Shown here: piece after piece, positions 19,090-27,674 of the stretch | Layout of the letters: each line of letters starts with the position of its first letter | Numbering within the stretch: position 1 is the first letter of the stretch | Made by a program: the position numbers and the translations under genes | Notes under the pieces: model-generated | What the model was told of the DNA's origin: nothing | Databases searched by the model: none | The model's input: only the letters and a program-made list of their open reading frames with translations | Assembly: GCA_002315325.1 (NCBI GenBank) | Contig: DCGU01000041.1 | Location: forward strand, 2,580-49,622 | Reading direction: 5' to 3' | DNA length: 47,043 nucleotides | Source: Clostridiales bacterium UBA1770 | Lineage (GTDB): Bacteria > Bacillota > Clostridia > Oscillospirales > CAG-272

Positions 19090-19974
19090 CTACACTTTAT
19101 AACGACCATCAACTGCCTGGAGTTCGGCAAATGTATCAATCTCGACAACGTCATTTTCATGACACGGGTTAATTGCAACGCGATATTTATTTTTATATTT
19201 TTTCAGTGGCACAAAAGACATAGGTAATTTATGTCCGTCCGGGCCGTTGTAGGCATCAGCAATATCACTTTCGAGTTGAGCACCATCCGTTTCATTCCAA
19301 TAAGAAATACCAATCAGTTTATACAACTCGTTAACTCCATCATCTTGCGTGCCAACACCAATGTCCGTGATAATCCCGTCATTTACCTTGAGGTACCAAT
19401 CGTCTGTCTGCGACACCTCATTCCCAAGAAAATCAGAAGTGTAATGATACTTATGTATAACTGCCGGATTATTAATAATCAAATCAGATTCAAGAACATA
19501 CGCGTTACGTAATAGGTTACGTACGGAATAAAACGAAGTGATTGTCCCGCCCCCATTATAATCCTTATTTTCAATAAATCGGATCATTGGATATTGTTTC
19601 AAGAGTAAATCAAACTGTTCGCCCAAATATCCACGAACAACGTATATCTCGTCTATTCCGGCCGCCAATACGGCATCCAATGATGTTTCAATAAATCGCT
19701 TTCCGTTTACTTTGACCAGTGGCTTGGGCGTGTTGATGGTAATGGGCAACATTCTAGAGCCCAAGCCGGCTGCCATATAGATTGCCCGTTTGACACGATA
19801 TGGCTCTAATAAATGCAGTCCCTTTTCAGTAAGAACGCCATTTTTTAATAACCCAGTTTGTTCAAGAGTAGTTATCGCATCGACAACCGAACGCTTATTT
19901 GTTTCAAATTCTACGAAAACATCAAATCTTTTTTCATATGCTGCATTTAATAAATCAAAGTATATTTTATCCAT
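19090..19974 (-). CDS. LicC-like CTP:phosphocholine cytidylyltransferase with N-terminal winged helix
   Basis: 294 residues. Residues 1-60 resemble a winged-helix domain (TTLEQTGLLKNGVLTEKGLHLLEPYRVKRA). Residues 63-290 are a nucleotidyltransferase with MAAGLGSRMLPITINTPKPLVKVNGKR, the signature of LicC-type enzymes, ENKDYNGGGTITSFYSVRN, and ESDLII at 162-167. LicC makes CDP-choline for phosphocholine addition to surface glycans. A LicD-family gene lies two genes upstream, fitting that use. No choline kinase or transporter (LicA, LicB) is in the window. Another phospho-alcohol substrate is possible. The ribosome site AGGAAG lies 7 nt before ATG. Confidence 0.85.
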   Translation of the reverse strand: MDKIYFDLLNAAYEKRFDVFVEFETNKRSVVDAITTLEQTGLLKNGVLTEKGLHLLEPYRVKRAIYMAAGLGSRMLPITINTPKPLVKVNGKRFIETSLDAVLAAGIDEIYVVRGYLGEQFDLLLKQYPMIRFIENKDYNGGGTITSFYSVRNLLRNAYVLESDLIINNPAVIHKYHYTSDFLGNEVSQTDDWYLKVNDGIITDIGVGTQDDGVNELYKLIGISYWNETDGAQLESDIADAYNGPDGHKLPMSFVPLKKYKNKYRVAINPCHENDVVEIDTFAELQAVDGRYKV

Positions 19975-20068
19975 TTTTCAACTTCCTAATTCACTATATT
20001 ATGAATACAAAAAAGCACAGTCAAAACAAAAACCGAAATATACAGCCCCGCCGTTCAATAACGCAAAG

Positions 20069-20497
20069 TCACACTATTTTCATTTTGTCTTTTATCATTG
20101 AGGTACTAATCCCGGAAGTGTACGGCAAATATTCAATTGATACACCTAATGGGTTAAACTGCTCTTCTGTTTTCTGGTATCTTTCGCTTCCTTTCCAATC
20201 ATCCCCCGAAAACAAAACGTCAAAATGGAACCGAGATAATGCAAGCATTTTGTCATTTGTTTCATCAATTGATACCAACTCTGCACGATCCACAACCTTT
20301 AGTGCATTCAAAAGCCGAATTCGGTCCTCTTGTATAAAAATCGGGGCCTTTTTCTTTATCTCCCTAACGTATCGATCATCACACACCCCAACTATTAATA
20401 CGTCACACATTTCCTTGCACCGTTCCAAAAGATTCAAGTGACCCACATGTAAACAATCAAAAACACCGCAAGTGTAGCCAATTTTGTACTTTTTCAT
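20069..20497 (-). CDS. TagD-like cytidylyltransferase
   Basis: 142-residue HxGH nucleotidyltransferase with YTCGVFDCLHVGHLNLL near the N-terminus and GISTSMIK near the C-terminus. This is the layout of glycerol-3-phosphate cytidylyltransferases (TagD, 129 residues) and of choline/ethanolamine-phosphate cytidylyltransferases. It would make a CDP-activated alcohol. Its start overlaps the LicD-like stop as ATGA, so it likely feeds that transferase. The DNA is AT-rich. CDP-glycerol and CDP-ethanolamine are both plausible products. Confidence 0.85.
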   Translation of the reverse strand: MKKYKIGYTCGVFDCLHVGHLNLLERCKEMCDVLIVGVCDDRYVREIKKKAPIFIQEDRIRLLNALKVVDRAELVSIDETNDKMLALSRFHFDVLFSGDDWKGSERYQKTEEQFNPLGVSIEYLPYTSGISTSMIKDKMKIV

Positions 20498-21501
20498 TTT
20501 GTATCTCTTATTATTTGTAATTTTTGATAAATCATCTTTATCTCATTGATATGACTGCCAAGATCATTATCATGGGATGGCAAAACAGTATTGGGAAAAG
20601 TCCAATAATCACCGTACATTTGTTTTAAAACAGCGTCACAATTATGTGGGACATCATATTCAACACCCTCAAAATAAAGCTGTTTTGCAGGATAATATAC
20701 ACTGTATGGCAAGACGTTTCGTTGTTCCCTAACCCGAGGATAATTATCAATTGCTGCGCATATGGCATCATTTCCGTTAGGCAATTCATCCCTAAATCTA
20801 GCAATTAATTCATCGACAGCATCGTCCAATTGCGGAATAGATTCATGTCCTCCGTTTTGAGTGGTCAACAATTTGCTTGCTAGCATTTTCTGCTTCAACT
20901 CATTATGAAACATCTCACATTGATTTTGTGTTTCGACAAAAAACTTATCCAAATCCTCAACATTTTTAGTTCCTATTGGTTCAATAGTAAAAATATCTAC
21001 AAACAAATACGGACATTTCTTAAGTTTAACTTTGCGTATGCATACAAAATGACTTCCCACATAATACTTATGAACCTCGAGTTCATTGTGATCCTTTAAG
21101 ATTTCAACGAATTTGTCATAATCGTCCGAGGTCATTATTACGTCAATGTCATCGTCCCACGGAATAAAGCCGTGATGGCGTACCGCTCCAAGCAACGTGC
21201 CTGAATCCAAGAAAAAGTGAATGTTATTGGCATCGCATACCTTTTTCATTTCTTTTAGGATATAATCATTGCATAATTGAATCAGACGCAAGTCTCCCGT
21301 TGCCTTTGGAAGCGCCGCGAACATACGCTTTTTAAAGTCCATATCACTTTCATTATCCAGTTTATTCAAAGCAGAAAGCAACATTTCATTTTTTTGACTT
21401 ATATTTTCGATTTTTGCACTTAATACTTGAATCTCATGAATAATAGCATTCTTTGCATACAATGACGGTATTATTTTATTTAGTATTTTCTTCACACCCA
21501 T
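20494..21501 (-). CDS. LicD-family phosphotransferase
   Basis: 335 residues. The core motif FFLDSGTLLGAVRHHGFIPWDDDIDVIM carries the metal-binding DDDID of the LicD/fukutin family. These enzymes move phosphocholine, glycerol phosphate or ribitol phosphate from a CDP carrier to a glycan. An ~85-residue N-terminal part with coiled-coil character precedes the core. ATG at 21501 has GAGGAA 6 nt upstream and is preferred to the frame's first start at 21540. It forms a cassette with the TagD-like and LicC-like genes, so two cytidylyltransferases of different folds flank one visible transferase. Confidence 0.9.
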   Translation of the reverse strand: MGVKKILNKIIPSLYAKNAIIHEIQVLSAKIENISQKNEMLLSALNKLDNESDMDFKKRMFAALPKATGDLRLIQLCNDYILKEMKKVCDANNIHFFLDSGTLLGAVRHHGFIPWDDDIDVIMTSDDYDKFVEILKDHNELEVHKYYVGSHFVCIRKVKLKKCPYLFVDIFTIEPIGTKNVEDLDKFFVETQNQCEMFHNELKQKMLASKLLTTQNGGHESIPQLDDAVDELIARFRDELPNGNDAICAAIDNYPRVREQRNVLPYSVYYPAKQLYFEGVEYDVPHNCDAVLKQMYGDYWTFPNTVLPSHDNDLGSHINEIKMIYQKLQIIRDTK

Positions 21502-21559
21502 AACTGATTCCTCACTTTTAAACAAAAGATAATGTGTCAATCCCCTATGGCATAGAATA

Positions 21560-22822
21560 TCATAATAATGTTAAATCAGGCAGGTGTAACGCTCCCCAAT
21601 ACTTTGGAGTCCAAGTAAGCTGTTCCTTATTATCATCAATATTAAAATATAAACCCTGCACGCACTCTAAAGTTACTGTCCCCCCCATTTTACTACAATT
21701 AAATAGTGCAAAATTCATAGTATATTGACCGGGACCCAACGGGGGGATATCAAGTTGAACCTGTACTTTTCCTATATCGTCTTTTTTACCCGAATAAAAC
21801 TTGTATAAAAAGCTGGTTCCAATTGGACTCCGGTCAATCGAAAGTAGTTCAATCCGTAAACATACGTCTTTCACATCTCGTAGATTTAACCATTCCAGTT
21901 CTATTTTCATCTGTTCATCTGTAGAAAAAACAATAGCGGATTTTTCTACATATTTTGCTGAAAGCATTCGTATCGGCAAATCCAAAAAACGATTGTTTTG
22001 AGGAATTACTCGATAATCAATGAACGTACTGTTTACAACTCCAACGTTCATATAGATATTGATTCCTTCTTCCACATCCCCATCAAACACCACCTTGCCA
22101 TGATCCAACACAACAACTCGATCGCACAGTTGCCGGATGGTGTTCATATTATGGGAAACGTAGAGAATGGTTCTGCCCTGTTCACGGGAAACGTCGTTCA
22201 TTTTATCCAGGCACTTTTTCTGGAATGCCATATCGCCGACGGCGAGGACCTCGTCCATAATCATAATTTCGGAATCAAGGTGAGCGGCGACGCTGAAGGC
22301 GAGCTTGACGTACATACCGGAGGAATAACGCTTGACCGGTGTATCGATAAACTGGCGGCATTCGGAGAACTCGATGATGTCCTCCATCTTGGCGTCTATT
22401 TCCTTTTTGGTCATACCCAAAATCGCACCGTTCATATAGATATTTTCGCGGCCGGTCAACTCCCCATGGAAACCGGTACCGACCTCCAGCATAGATGTGA
22501 TGCGGCCGTTGAGGCCGATTTCACCCTGCGTCGGTGTGGTGACACGGGAAATAAGTTTGAGCAGCGTTGACTTACCGGCACCGTTGTGTCCGATAATACC
22601 GACGCGCTCACCCTTTTTCACTGTAAAGGAGACACCGTTCAGCGCCCGAAAAATCTCGCCCTTGTTGTAGTCCTTGGCACCAATTTTCTTGGTCGGATCC
22701 TCTTTGTGATGAAGCCGAGCATTCAGCCGCTGCAGTTCGTCACGCAACGTTGTACCGCCGATTTCGCCAAGCTTATACTGCTTAACGACGTTATCTATTT
22801 TGATCATGATTTCTTGTGACAT
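21560..22822 (-). CDS. wzt: Polysaccharide ABC exporter ATPase with C-terminal glycan-binding domain
   Basis: 420 residues. The ATPase domain has Walker A GHNGAGKST at 78-86, LEVGTGFHGELTGRENIYMNG (typical of Wzt/TagH), signature YSSGM at 166-170 and Walker B IMIMDEVLAVGD at 186-197. Residues from about 250 form a second domain like the Wzt carbohydrate-binding beta-sandwich, which recognises the finished polymer before export. It pairs with the permease at 24718-25581, but two glycosyltransferase genes now separate them. The ATPase-coding end is GC-richer than the C-terminal domain end. GAGGG 6 nt before ATG supports the start. Confidence 0.93.
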   Translation of the reverse strand: MSQEIMIKIDNVVKQYKLGEIGGTTLRDELQRLNARLHHKEDPTKKIGAKDYNKGEIFRALNGVSFTVKKGERVGIIGHNGAGKSTLLKLISRVTTPTQGEIGLNGRITSMLEVGTGFHGELTGRENIYMNGAILGMTKKEIDAKMEDIIEFSECRQFIDTPVKRYSSGMYVKLAFSVAAHLDSEIMIMDEVLAVGDMAFQKKCLDKMNDVSREQGRTILYVSHNMNTIRQLCDRVVVLDHGKVVFDGDVEEGINIYMNVGVVNSTFIDYRVIPQNNRFLDLPIRMLSAKYVEKSAIVFSTDEQMKIELEWLNLRDVKDVCLRIELLSIDRSPIGTSFLYKFYSGKKDDIGKVQVQLDIPPLGPGQYTMNFALFNCSKMGGTVTLECVQGLYFNIDDNKEQLTWTPKYWGALHLPDLTLL

Positions 22823-22886
22823 ATCGTACCCTCAACAGTTTGATTCTTTATTGTGACGTCATTCGGCTCAATAAAGTTGTGTACTT

Positions 22887-23870
22887 TCAATGTGTCGTCT
22901 TTATTCCACGCAGAATGCGCTTGATTTTTCTAATCAGCCGATAAACGAACGTTTTTTCACGCCGTTGCTGCTCTACCGCACGGTTGGCATTTTGTTCTAC
23001 ATTTGCAACCCAAACGTTTTTCGGCCTTCTGTACGCCTTTTCAGGCTCTTGCGACAAGATATGCACCAAATAATCTTCCAATTTGTCTTCCTTTTCACAC
23101 AATTCCATCGGTTCCCGAAGCATAGCCATATAGGCATCATCGTTTTCATCCAAATACTTGATATATTCCACTGCTTCCTGTAACGAAGTAAATGCAGCAC
23201 AATTGACAAATGCCTTTGGGTTGAATTCCGTTTGAATAGTAGGGTCACCGAAATAAATCGGTATTGTGCCTGCAGCAAAAGATTCCACAATTTTCTCCGT
23301 CGTATAGCCGCTGTAATCCACGTTTTCAAATGCGATGCTGAACTTGTAATGACTGCAAAACTCGAGCTTATCCTTGACAGGACCACCGACGTTATTCATC
23401 CACCTTCCGCCGGATGCAACCGGCTTGTACACATATAACAAGTCAAAGATTTCTTTTCGTGTTTCACGTCCGGTCACACCGGAACAAACCATACAACAAA
23501 AATCCCGCGGTTGTGCGACAATTTCATCTGCTTTTTCATGTTTTGCTTTAGCTTTATCATACACTGACCGATACCCGGGAAACATATATAACGGAATTCT
23601 GCAATAACGATCCTCAAAATTAATATAGTCAAAGCCAATGGCATAATCACACAAATTAAAGTCCGGAGTAATACACTCGCCTGTACAAAAAATCCGCACA
23701 CAATGGTACTTGAGATGATCATTTCCAAAGCAAGAATAGAGAAGAAAGTCGGGATCGTCCGTTATTTCAACGTTAAAATGCTTTTTCAACATTACCAAAA
23801 ATAAATTATCATTATTATTAAAATCAGGTCCAAAGTCAGCAAAATTTAATTTGATTTTTTTCTTTTCCAT
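22887..23870 (-). CDS. GT10 alpha-1,3/4-fucosyltransferase
   Basis: 327 residues, family GT10 (Helicobacter FucT, Bacteroides fragilis and vertebrate Lewis enzymes). The core signature is KFSIAFENVDYSGYTTEKI at 176-194, followed by GTIPIYFGDP at 201-210. GGRWMNNVGG at 154-163 is the usual preceding loop. The C-terminal ~20 residues are basic and amphipathic, like the tail that anchors H. pylori FucT to the membrane. It would add fucose to GlcNAc or Glc, as in Lewis x. Between wzm and wzt on AT-rich DNA, it looks like an acquisition. The ribosome site is weak. Confidence 0.92.
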   Translation of the reverse strand: MEKKKIKLNFADFGPDFNNNDNLFLVMLKKHFNVEITDDPDFLLYSCFGNDHLKYHCVRIFCTGECITPDFNLCDYAIGFDYINFEDRYCRIPLYMFPGYRSVYDKAKAKHEKADEIVAQPRDFCCMVCSGVTGRETRKEIFDLLYVYKPVASGGRWMNNVGGPVKDKLEFCSHYKFSIAFENVDYSGYTTEKIVESFAAGTIPIYFGDPTIQTEFNPKAFVNCAAFTSLQEAVEYIKYLDENDDAYMAMLREPMELCEKEDKLEDYLVHILSQEPEKAYRRPKNVWVANVEQNANRAVEQQRREKTFVYRLIRKIKRILRGIKTTH

Positions 23871-23893
23871 TTTCTATTCTTGATTCTCCGAAG

Positions 23894-24706
23894 TCACCTA
23901 TTTTTTACAGTTTTTTCTTTTTTCTTTTGTACAGCTTTTCTAATAACTCGGTACAAATTGAAATGCCTTAACACTTTATAATACTTCCTATAAACCTTAT
24001 ACACAAAGAATAACACCGGGCCTGTATAAACACCGCCGCAAGGATATACGATAACCTTAAAATGCTTTTTATATTTTGCAACCACTTTTTCTACCGTTGC
24101 ATAAAAAGACGGCGTTATTACCCCCATTGATAAGTGTAGAACGTTAGCGTCAAACACGCAAACCGGAATCCGTTTCACATGGCATTGCAACGATAATTCC
24201 ACCGCATACATATGCCAATTATCACACGTTTGCTCATCAAATCGGACGGTATCAAACAACTTGCGATTTGCTGCAATTAGGCATTCGTCCAGCGTAAAAA
24301 CATCGCGTATTTCACCGGCAGACAGAGACTCGTATCGAAAAGTGTTCTGCCCTGTTCCCTGCCATATATGCGAATACAGGCGGGGTACGTGGCATAATAA
24401 CAGACAACGATTCGATACTGCCCCGGCAGCACCATATAAAACGTTCTCGTTTTTTTGGCACAAGTTGTAAACGGCAATTACGGCATTTTCATAAAACACA
24501 ATATCCTGGTGGCAGAAAATAATCACTTCGGATTTGCATTCATGGCACAGCGCATAATTATATGCCTGCGCCGCCGATGAAAAACGACCGGACGTATTAT
24601 CCAATAGAATAAAGTTTACGTCGGCATACCCACCGTTCTCCAATGCCGACTGCTTCATTTGTTGAACCAATTCCGGCTTGGTATAGACACATACTACGTC
24701 AATCAT
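23894..24706 (-). CDS. GT-A glycosyltransferase-like protein (Glyco_tranf_2_5 type)
   Basis: 270 residues. Visible are LLDNTSGRFSSAAQAYNYAL at 35-54 and EVIIFCHQDIVF at 60-71, where HQD takes the place of DxD. This pattern belongs to a GT2-related group (Pfam Glyco_tranf_2_5). A close paralogue lies at 30086-30832. The C-terminus is very basic. Donor and acceptor are unknown. It sits between the exporter permease and the GT10 gene. Confidence 0.78.
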   Translation of the reverse strand: MIDVVCVYTKPELVQQMKQSALENGGYADVNFILLDNTSGRFSSAAQAYNYALCHECKSEVIIFCHQDIVFYENAVIAVYNLCQKNENVLYGAAGAVSNRCLLLCHVPRLYSHIWQGTGQNTFRYESLSAGEIRDVFTLDECLIAANRKLFDTVRFDEQTCDNWHMYAVELSLQCHVKRIPVCVFDANVLHLSMGVITPSFYATVEKVVAKYKKHFKVIVYPCGGVYTGPVLFFVYKVYRKYYKVLRHFNLYRVIRKAVQKKKEKTVKNR

Positions 24707-24717
24707 TTTATAGTTTA

Positions 24718-25581
24718 TTAAATCGTATCCATAAATGACCGCTCAATCTTGCTGAACAGCAATAGTCCAATAAAGAAAATCACGATGCTCACGGCCCAAG
24801 AAAGCAAATAGTAATTTAAGTTAAAATAACCGAAACCGAAGATGGCATAACGGAACGTCGTGATGATGGGCGTGACGGGATTGAGCAGGTAGACGTTCAT
24901 ATACCGCTCCGGAATCTGTCCCAAACCGTAGGCGATGGGAGAAGCGTACTGCCACAGCGTGATACAGAAACCGACGGCCATGGCAAGGTCACGGTATTTG
25001 GTCGTCAACGACGCGATAATAATACCGCAGCCAACGGCCAAGATAATGGTCTGCAAAATGGTCACCGGTATCAATAAAAGCCAAGGGGTAACGGCGATAC
25101 TCGTGCCGCCCTTGACAACGTAATAAACCCAAACGACGATGAGCATAACAAACTGGATGCCGAAGGAAATCATACCCGAAACCGCCGTGGAAATTGGCGC
25201 CACCAAACGGGGGTAATAGACCTTCCCCATCGTGCCTGCGTTGCCAAGAAACGTATTGGAAACAGCCCCTAACGTACCCGCAAAATAGCCCCAAATGATA
25301 TTACCTGCCATGTAAAAGAGGAAACCGGGAAGCACCGTACCGGCCACGTCGGTCGTCGCCATATCTGCCAGGCGGCCGAAGACCAACGTGAAGATAACCG
25401 TGGTAAACAGTGGCTGAATGATGGCCCAAAGCGGCCCCAAAATCGTCTGTTTGTATTTGGCCGTAAAGTCACGTTTGACGAACAAAAGAATCAGGTCACG
25501 ATACCCGAACGTCTCCTTGATATGCAGGTCAAAGAGTTTATGTTTTGATGAAATTGTTGTTTTGAATTGGTTCTCACTCAT
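24718..25581 (-). CDS. wzm: Polysaccharide ABC exporter permease
   Basis: 287 residues with about six membrane segments and the ABC2-type exporter pattern. Residues 30-60 contain LFVKRDFTAKYKQTILGPLWAIIQPL, the amphipathic entry helix and first membrane helix of Wzm/TagG/RfbA-type permeases. It would form the channel with the Wzt at 21560-22822 and move the undecaprenol-linked polymer out. I chose ATG at 25581 with GGAAGGA upstream; the longer frame to 25731 would overlap the neighbouring gene by over 100 bp. GC content is higher than in the neighbours on both sides. Confidence 0.94.
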   Translation of the reverse strand: MSENQFKTTISSKHKLFDLHIKETFGYRDLILLFVKRDFTAKYKQTILGPLWAIIQPLFTTVIFTLVFGRLADMATTDVAGTVLPGFLFYMAGNIIWGYFAGTLGAVSNTFLGNAGTMGKVYYPRLVAPISTAVSGMISFGIQFVMLIVVWVYYVVKGGTSIAVTPWLLLIPVTILQTIILAVGCGIIIASLTTKYRDLAMAVGFCITLWQYASPIAYGLGQIPERYMNVYLLNPVTPIITTFRYAIFGFGYFNLNYYLLSWAVSIVIFFIGLLLFSKIERSFMDTI

Positions 25582-25621
25582 AAAAAAATCAAGTTCCTTC
25601 CACCATTGTTTTTCTATACGT

Positions 25622-26608
25622 TTACCGATTGTGCGAGCGATATATTCTATATAGCATCGGACAAATCCAACAGTATAACTGTAAGGAAAAACGTCCGCTT
25701 TTAAAAATATAGAAACGGCATTTGCCACCAACCGTCAATTGATTGATAATCGGTTTGGTATTTTGCTCACGCAAAATCTTGACGCAAGACTTGTAACGCG
25801 CCTTATCCAGCATATGATCCGTACAGGCTTTTTCCAACAAATAGCATACCGCACGAACCAAATTAGTCCGTTGCGCATTTGTTACTGACGTCGGCATAGC
25901 GTTCATCACTTCCAATGCAACCGTATTCGCTGTAATCACGTCCCACATTTTGGGGTGAAACACTGTATGCATCACCGAGTCGTCATTAGCGATATAATGA
26001 TAAACTACATCATTGCAAAAAACTGCAACGTTGGTTTTCATCAACACTTCCGTGCAAAAAAGACCATCTTCCCCCACATGAATATCTTCCCGAAAACGGA
26101 TTGTCTCTATACACTTTGCCGAATACAATTTATTACAAGAACTGACGGATATTTTTCCTAATGCCATTTCTGTCAATGCCTCTTCGCGTGACAGAACACT
26201 GCACAAACCCTCTTGAGATATAGATTTTACTTCGTTTTCTCTTTCAACCGACATTCCGGATATTGCTATATCAGCACCATTCATATGTGCCGCAGTCAAA
26301 AGCAAATAATAGTAATTATCATCCATTCTATCATCGCAATCGCAAAAACCGATATAGTCGCCTGTTGCCAATTTCAAACCAAGATTACGTGCGGAGGAAA
26401 CTCCGCCGTTTTTTTTATATTGATATTGAAAACGGCTATCGTCAGTTGCATATTGTTTGCAAATGGCAGCACTGCCGTCCTTGGAACCATCGTCAATCAG
26501 CAAAAACTCCATATTTTGCCACGTCTGGTTCTTGAGACTGTCCAGGCAACGAACCAAATATTTTTCACCGTTATATATGGGAATGATGACACTGATTTTA
26601 TCAGACAT
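25622..26608 (-). CDS. GT2 glycosyltransferase, tandem paralogue 1
   Basis: 328 residues starting SDKISVIIPIYNGEKYLVRCLDSLK, with DDGSKDGS, NGGVSSARNLGL, DCDD for metal binding and HVGEDGLF at mid-protein. It is homologous over its full length to the next upstream gene, which is also 328 residues, so the two arose by tandem duplication and diverged. AAGGA 8 nt before ATG at 26608 supports the start over the longer frame. It ends in a basic region. Confidence 0.88.
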   Translation of the reverse strand: MSDKISVIIPIYNGEKYLVRCLDSLKNQTWQNMEFLLIDDGSKDGSAAICKQYATDDSRFQYQYKKNGGVSSARNLGLKLATGDYIGFCDCDDRMDDNYYYLLLTAAHMNGADIAISGMSVERENEVKSISQEGLCSVLSREEALTEMALGKISVSSCNKLYSAKCIETIRFREDIHVGEDGLFCTEVLMKTNVAVFCNDVVYHYIANDDSVMHTVFHPKMWDVITANTVALEVMNAMPTSVTNAQRTNLVRAVCYLLEKACTDHMLDKARYKSCVKILREQNTKPIINQLTVGGKCRFYIFKSGRFSLQLYCWICPMLYRIYRSHNR

Positions 26609-26672
26609 TTTCGTATCCTTTTTTACCATTTTACTTGCTTAATACGATGAGTAAGAATATTTGTTAATTTGC

Positions 26673-27659
26673 TTACCGTTTCAATGACCGATACACACGA
26701 TACAAAACTGGGCTCGCCTTGCAATAAATATCCAAAAACACTCGCCCGCTTTTGAAGGTATAATATCGGCATTTTTCGCCGAAGGTTAATGGCGAAATCA
26801 CTGCCTTTGATTTGTTTTCACGCAATATTTTCTTGCAGGATTGGTATCTTTCTTTTTTCAAAACGTGCGCCTTATCGGAAGCTTCTAATAAAAAGCATAC
26901 CGTTCTTACCAACCCGGTTCGTTGTGCGTTGACAACGTTTTCCGGCATACACGCCAGTTTTTCCATTGCCCGCAAATTCGCGGTTAGGGAATCCCAAGTA
27001 TAGGCCTTAAAGCCGACGTGCATGACCGAATCGCCATTCCACACATAATGATACACAATGGTATTTGCATGTGCAATTGTTTGCGCCTGCAAAAGCACGT
27101 CCGTACAATACAATGCATCTTCGCCAAAGCGAATATCTTCACTAAAGCGACTGTTTTTTGCCATCTTGGCTGCAATCAGTTTATTCCATACGGCACCGCT
27201 GATTTTTCCCAACAGCATTTCTGTTAAGGCATCGTCCTGTGTCAGCAGGCGACACGCGCCTTTTTGGGAGACGGCTTTGGGGGAATCGCCAGATTCTTCT
27301 ACGTAACCGCAAACAACCATTTCGGCATTTTTTTCATATGCAGCCTCTAAAAGCAATTGATAAAAAACGTCATCTACCCAATCGTCACAGTCGCAGAAAC
27401 CGATATAGTCGCCGGTAGCCAATTCAAGCCCGAGATTACGTGCCGATGAAACACCGCCGTTTTCTTTATAGCGATACACAAAACGGTTGTCTTTCGCAGC
27501 ATAGCGCTGACAAATAGCGGCACTACCATCCTTTGACCCGTCGTCAATCAGCAGAAACTCAATATTCTGCCACGTTTGACGCTTGAGACTGTCCAAGCAG
27601 CGGACCAGGTATTTTTCGCCGTTATAGATGGGGACAATGACACTGATTTTATCAGACAT
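26673..27659 (-). CDS. GT2 glycosyltransferase, tandem paralogue 2
   Basis: 328 residues: SDKISVIVPIYNGEKYLVRCLDSLK, DDGSKDGS, NGGVSSARNLGLE, DCDD and RFGEDALYC. It is collinear with the next gene and divergent mainly in the middle, which may reflect different acceptors. AAAGGA precedes the ATG by about 9 nt. It follows rfbD by 15 bp, so it is in the same transcript. Confidence 0.88.
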   Translation of the reverse strand: MSDKISVIVPIYNGEKYLVRCLDSLKRQTWQNIEFLLIDDGSKDGSAAICQRYAAKDNRFVYRYKENGGVSSARNLGLELATGDYIGFCDCDDWVDDVFYQLLLEAAYEKNAEMVVCGYVEESGDSPKAVSQKGACRLLTQDDALTEMLLGKISGAVWNKLIAAKMAKNSRFSEDIRFGEDALYCTDVLLQAQTIAHANTIVYHYVWNGDSVMHVGFKAYTWDSLTANLRAMEKLACMPENVVNAQRTGLVRTVCFLLEASDKAHVLKKERYQSCKKILRENKSKAVISPLTFGEKCRYYTFKSGRVFLDIYCKASPVLYRVYRSLKR

Positions 27660-27674
27660 TATTTCTATCCTTTA

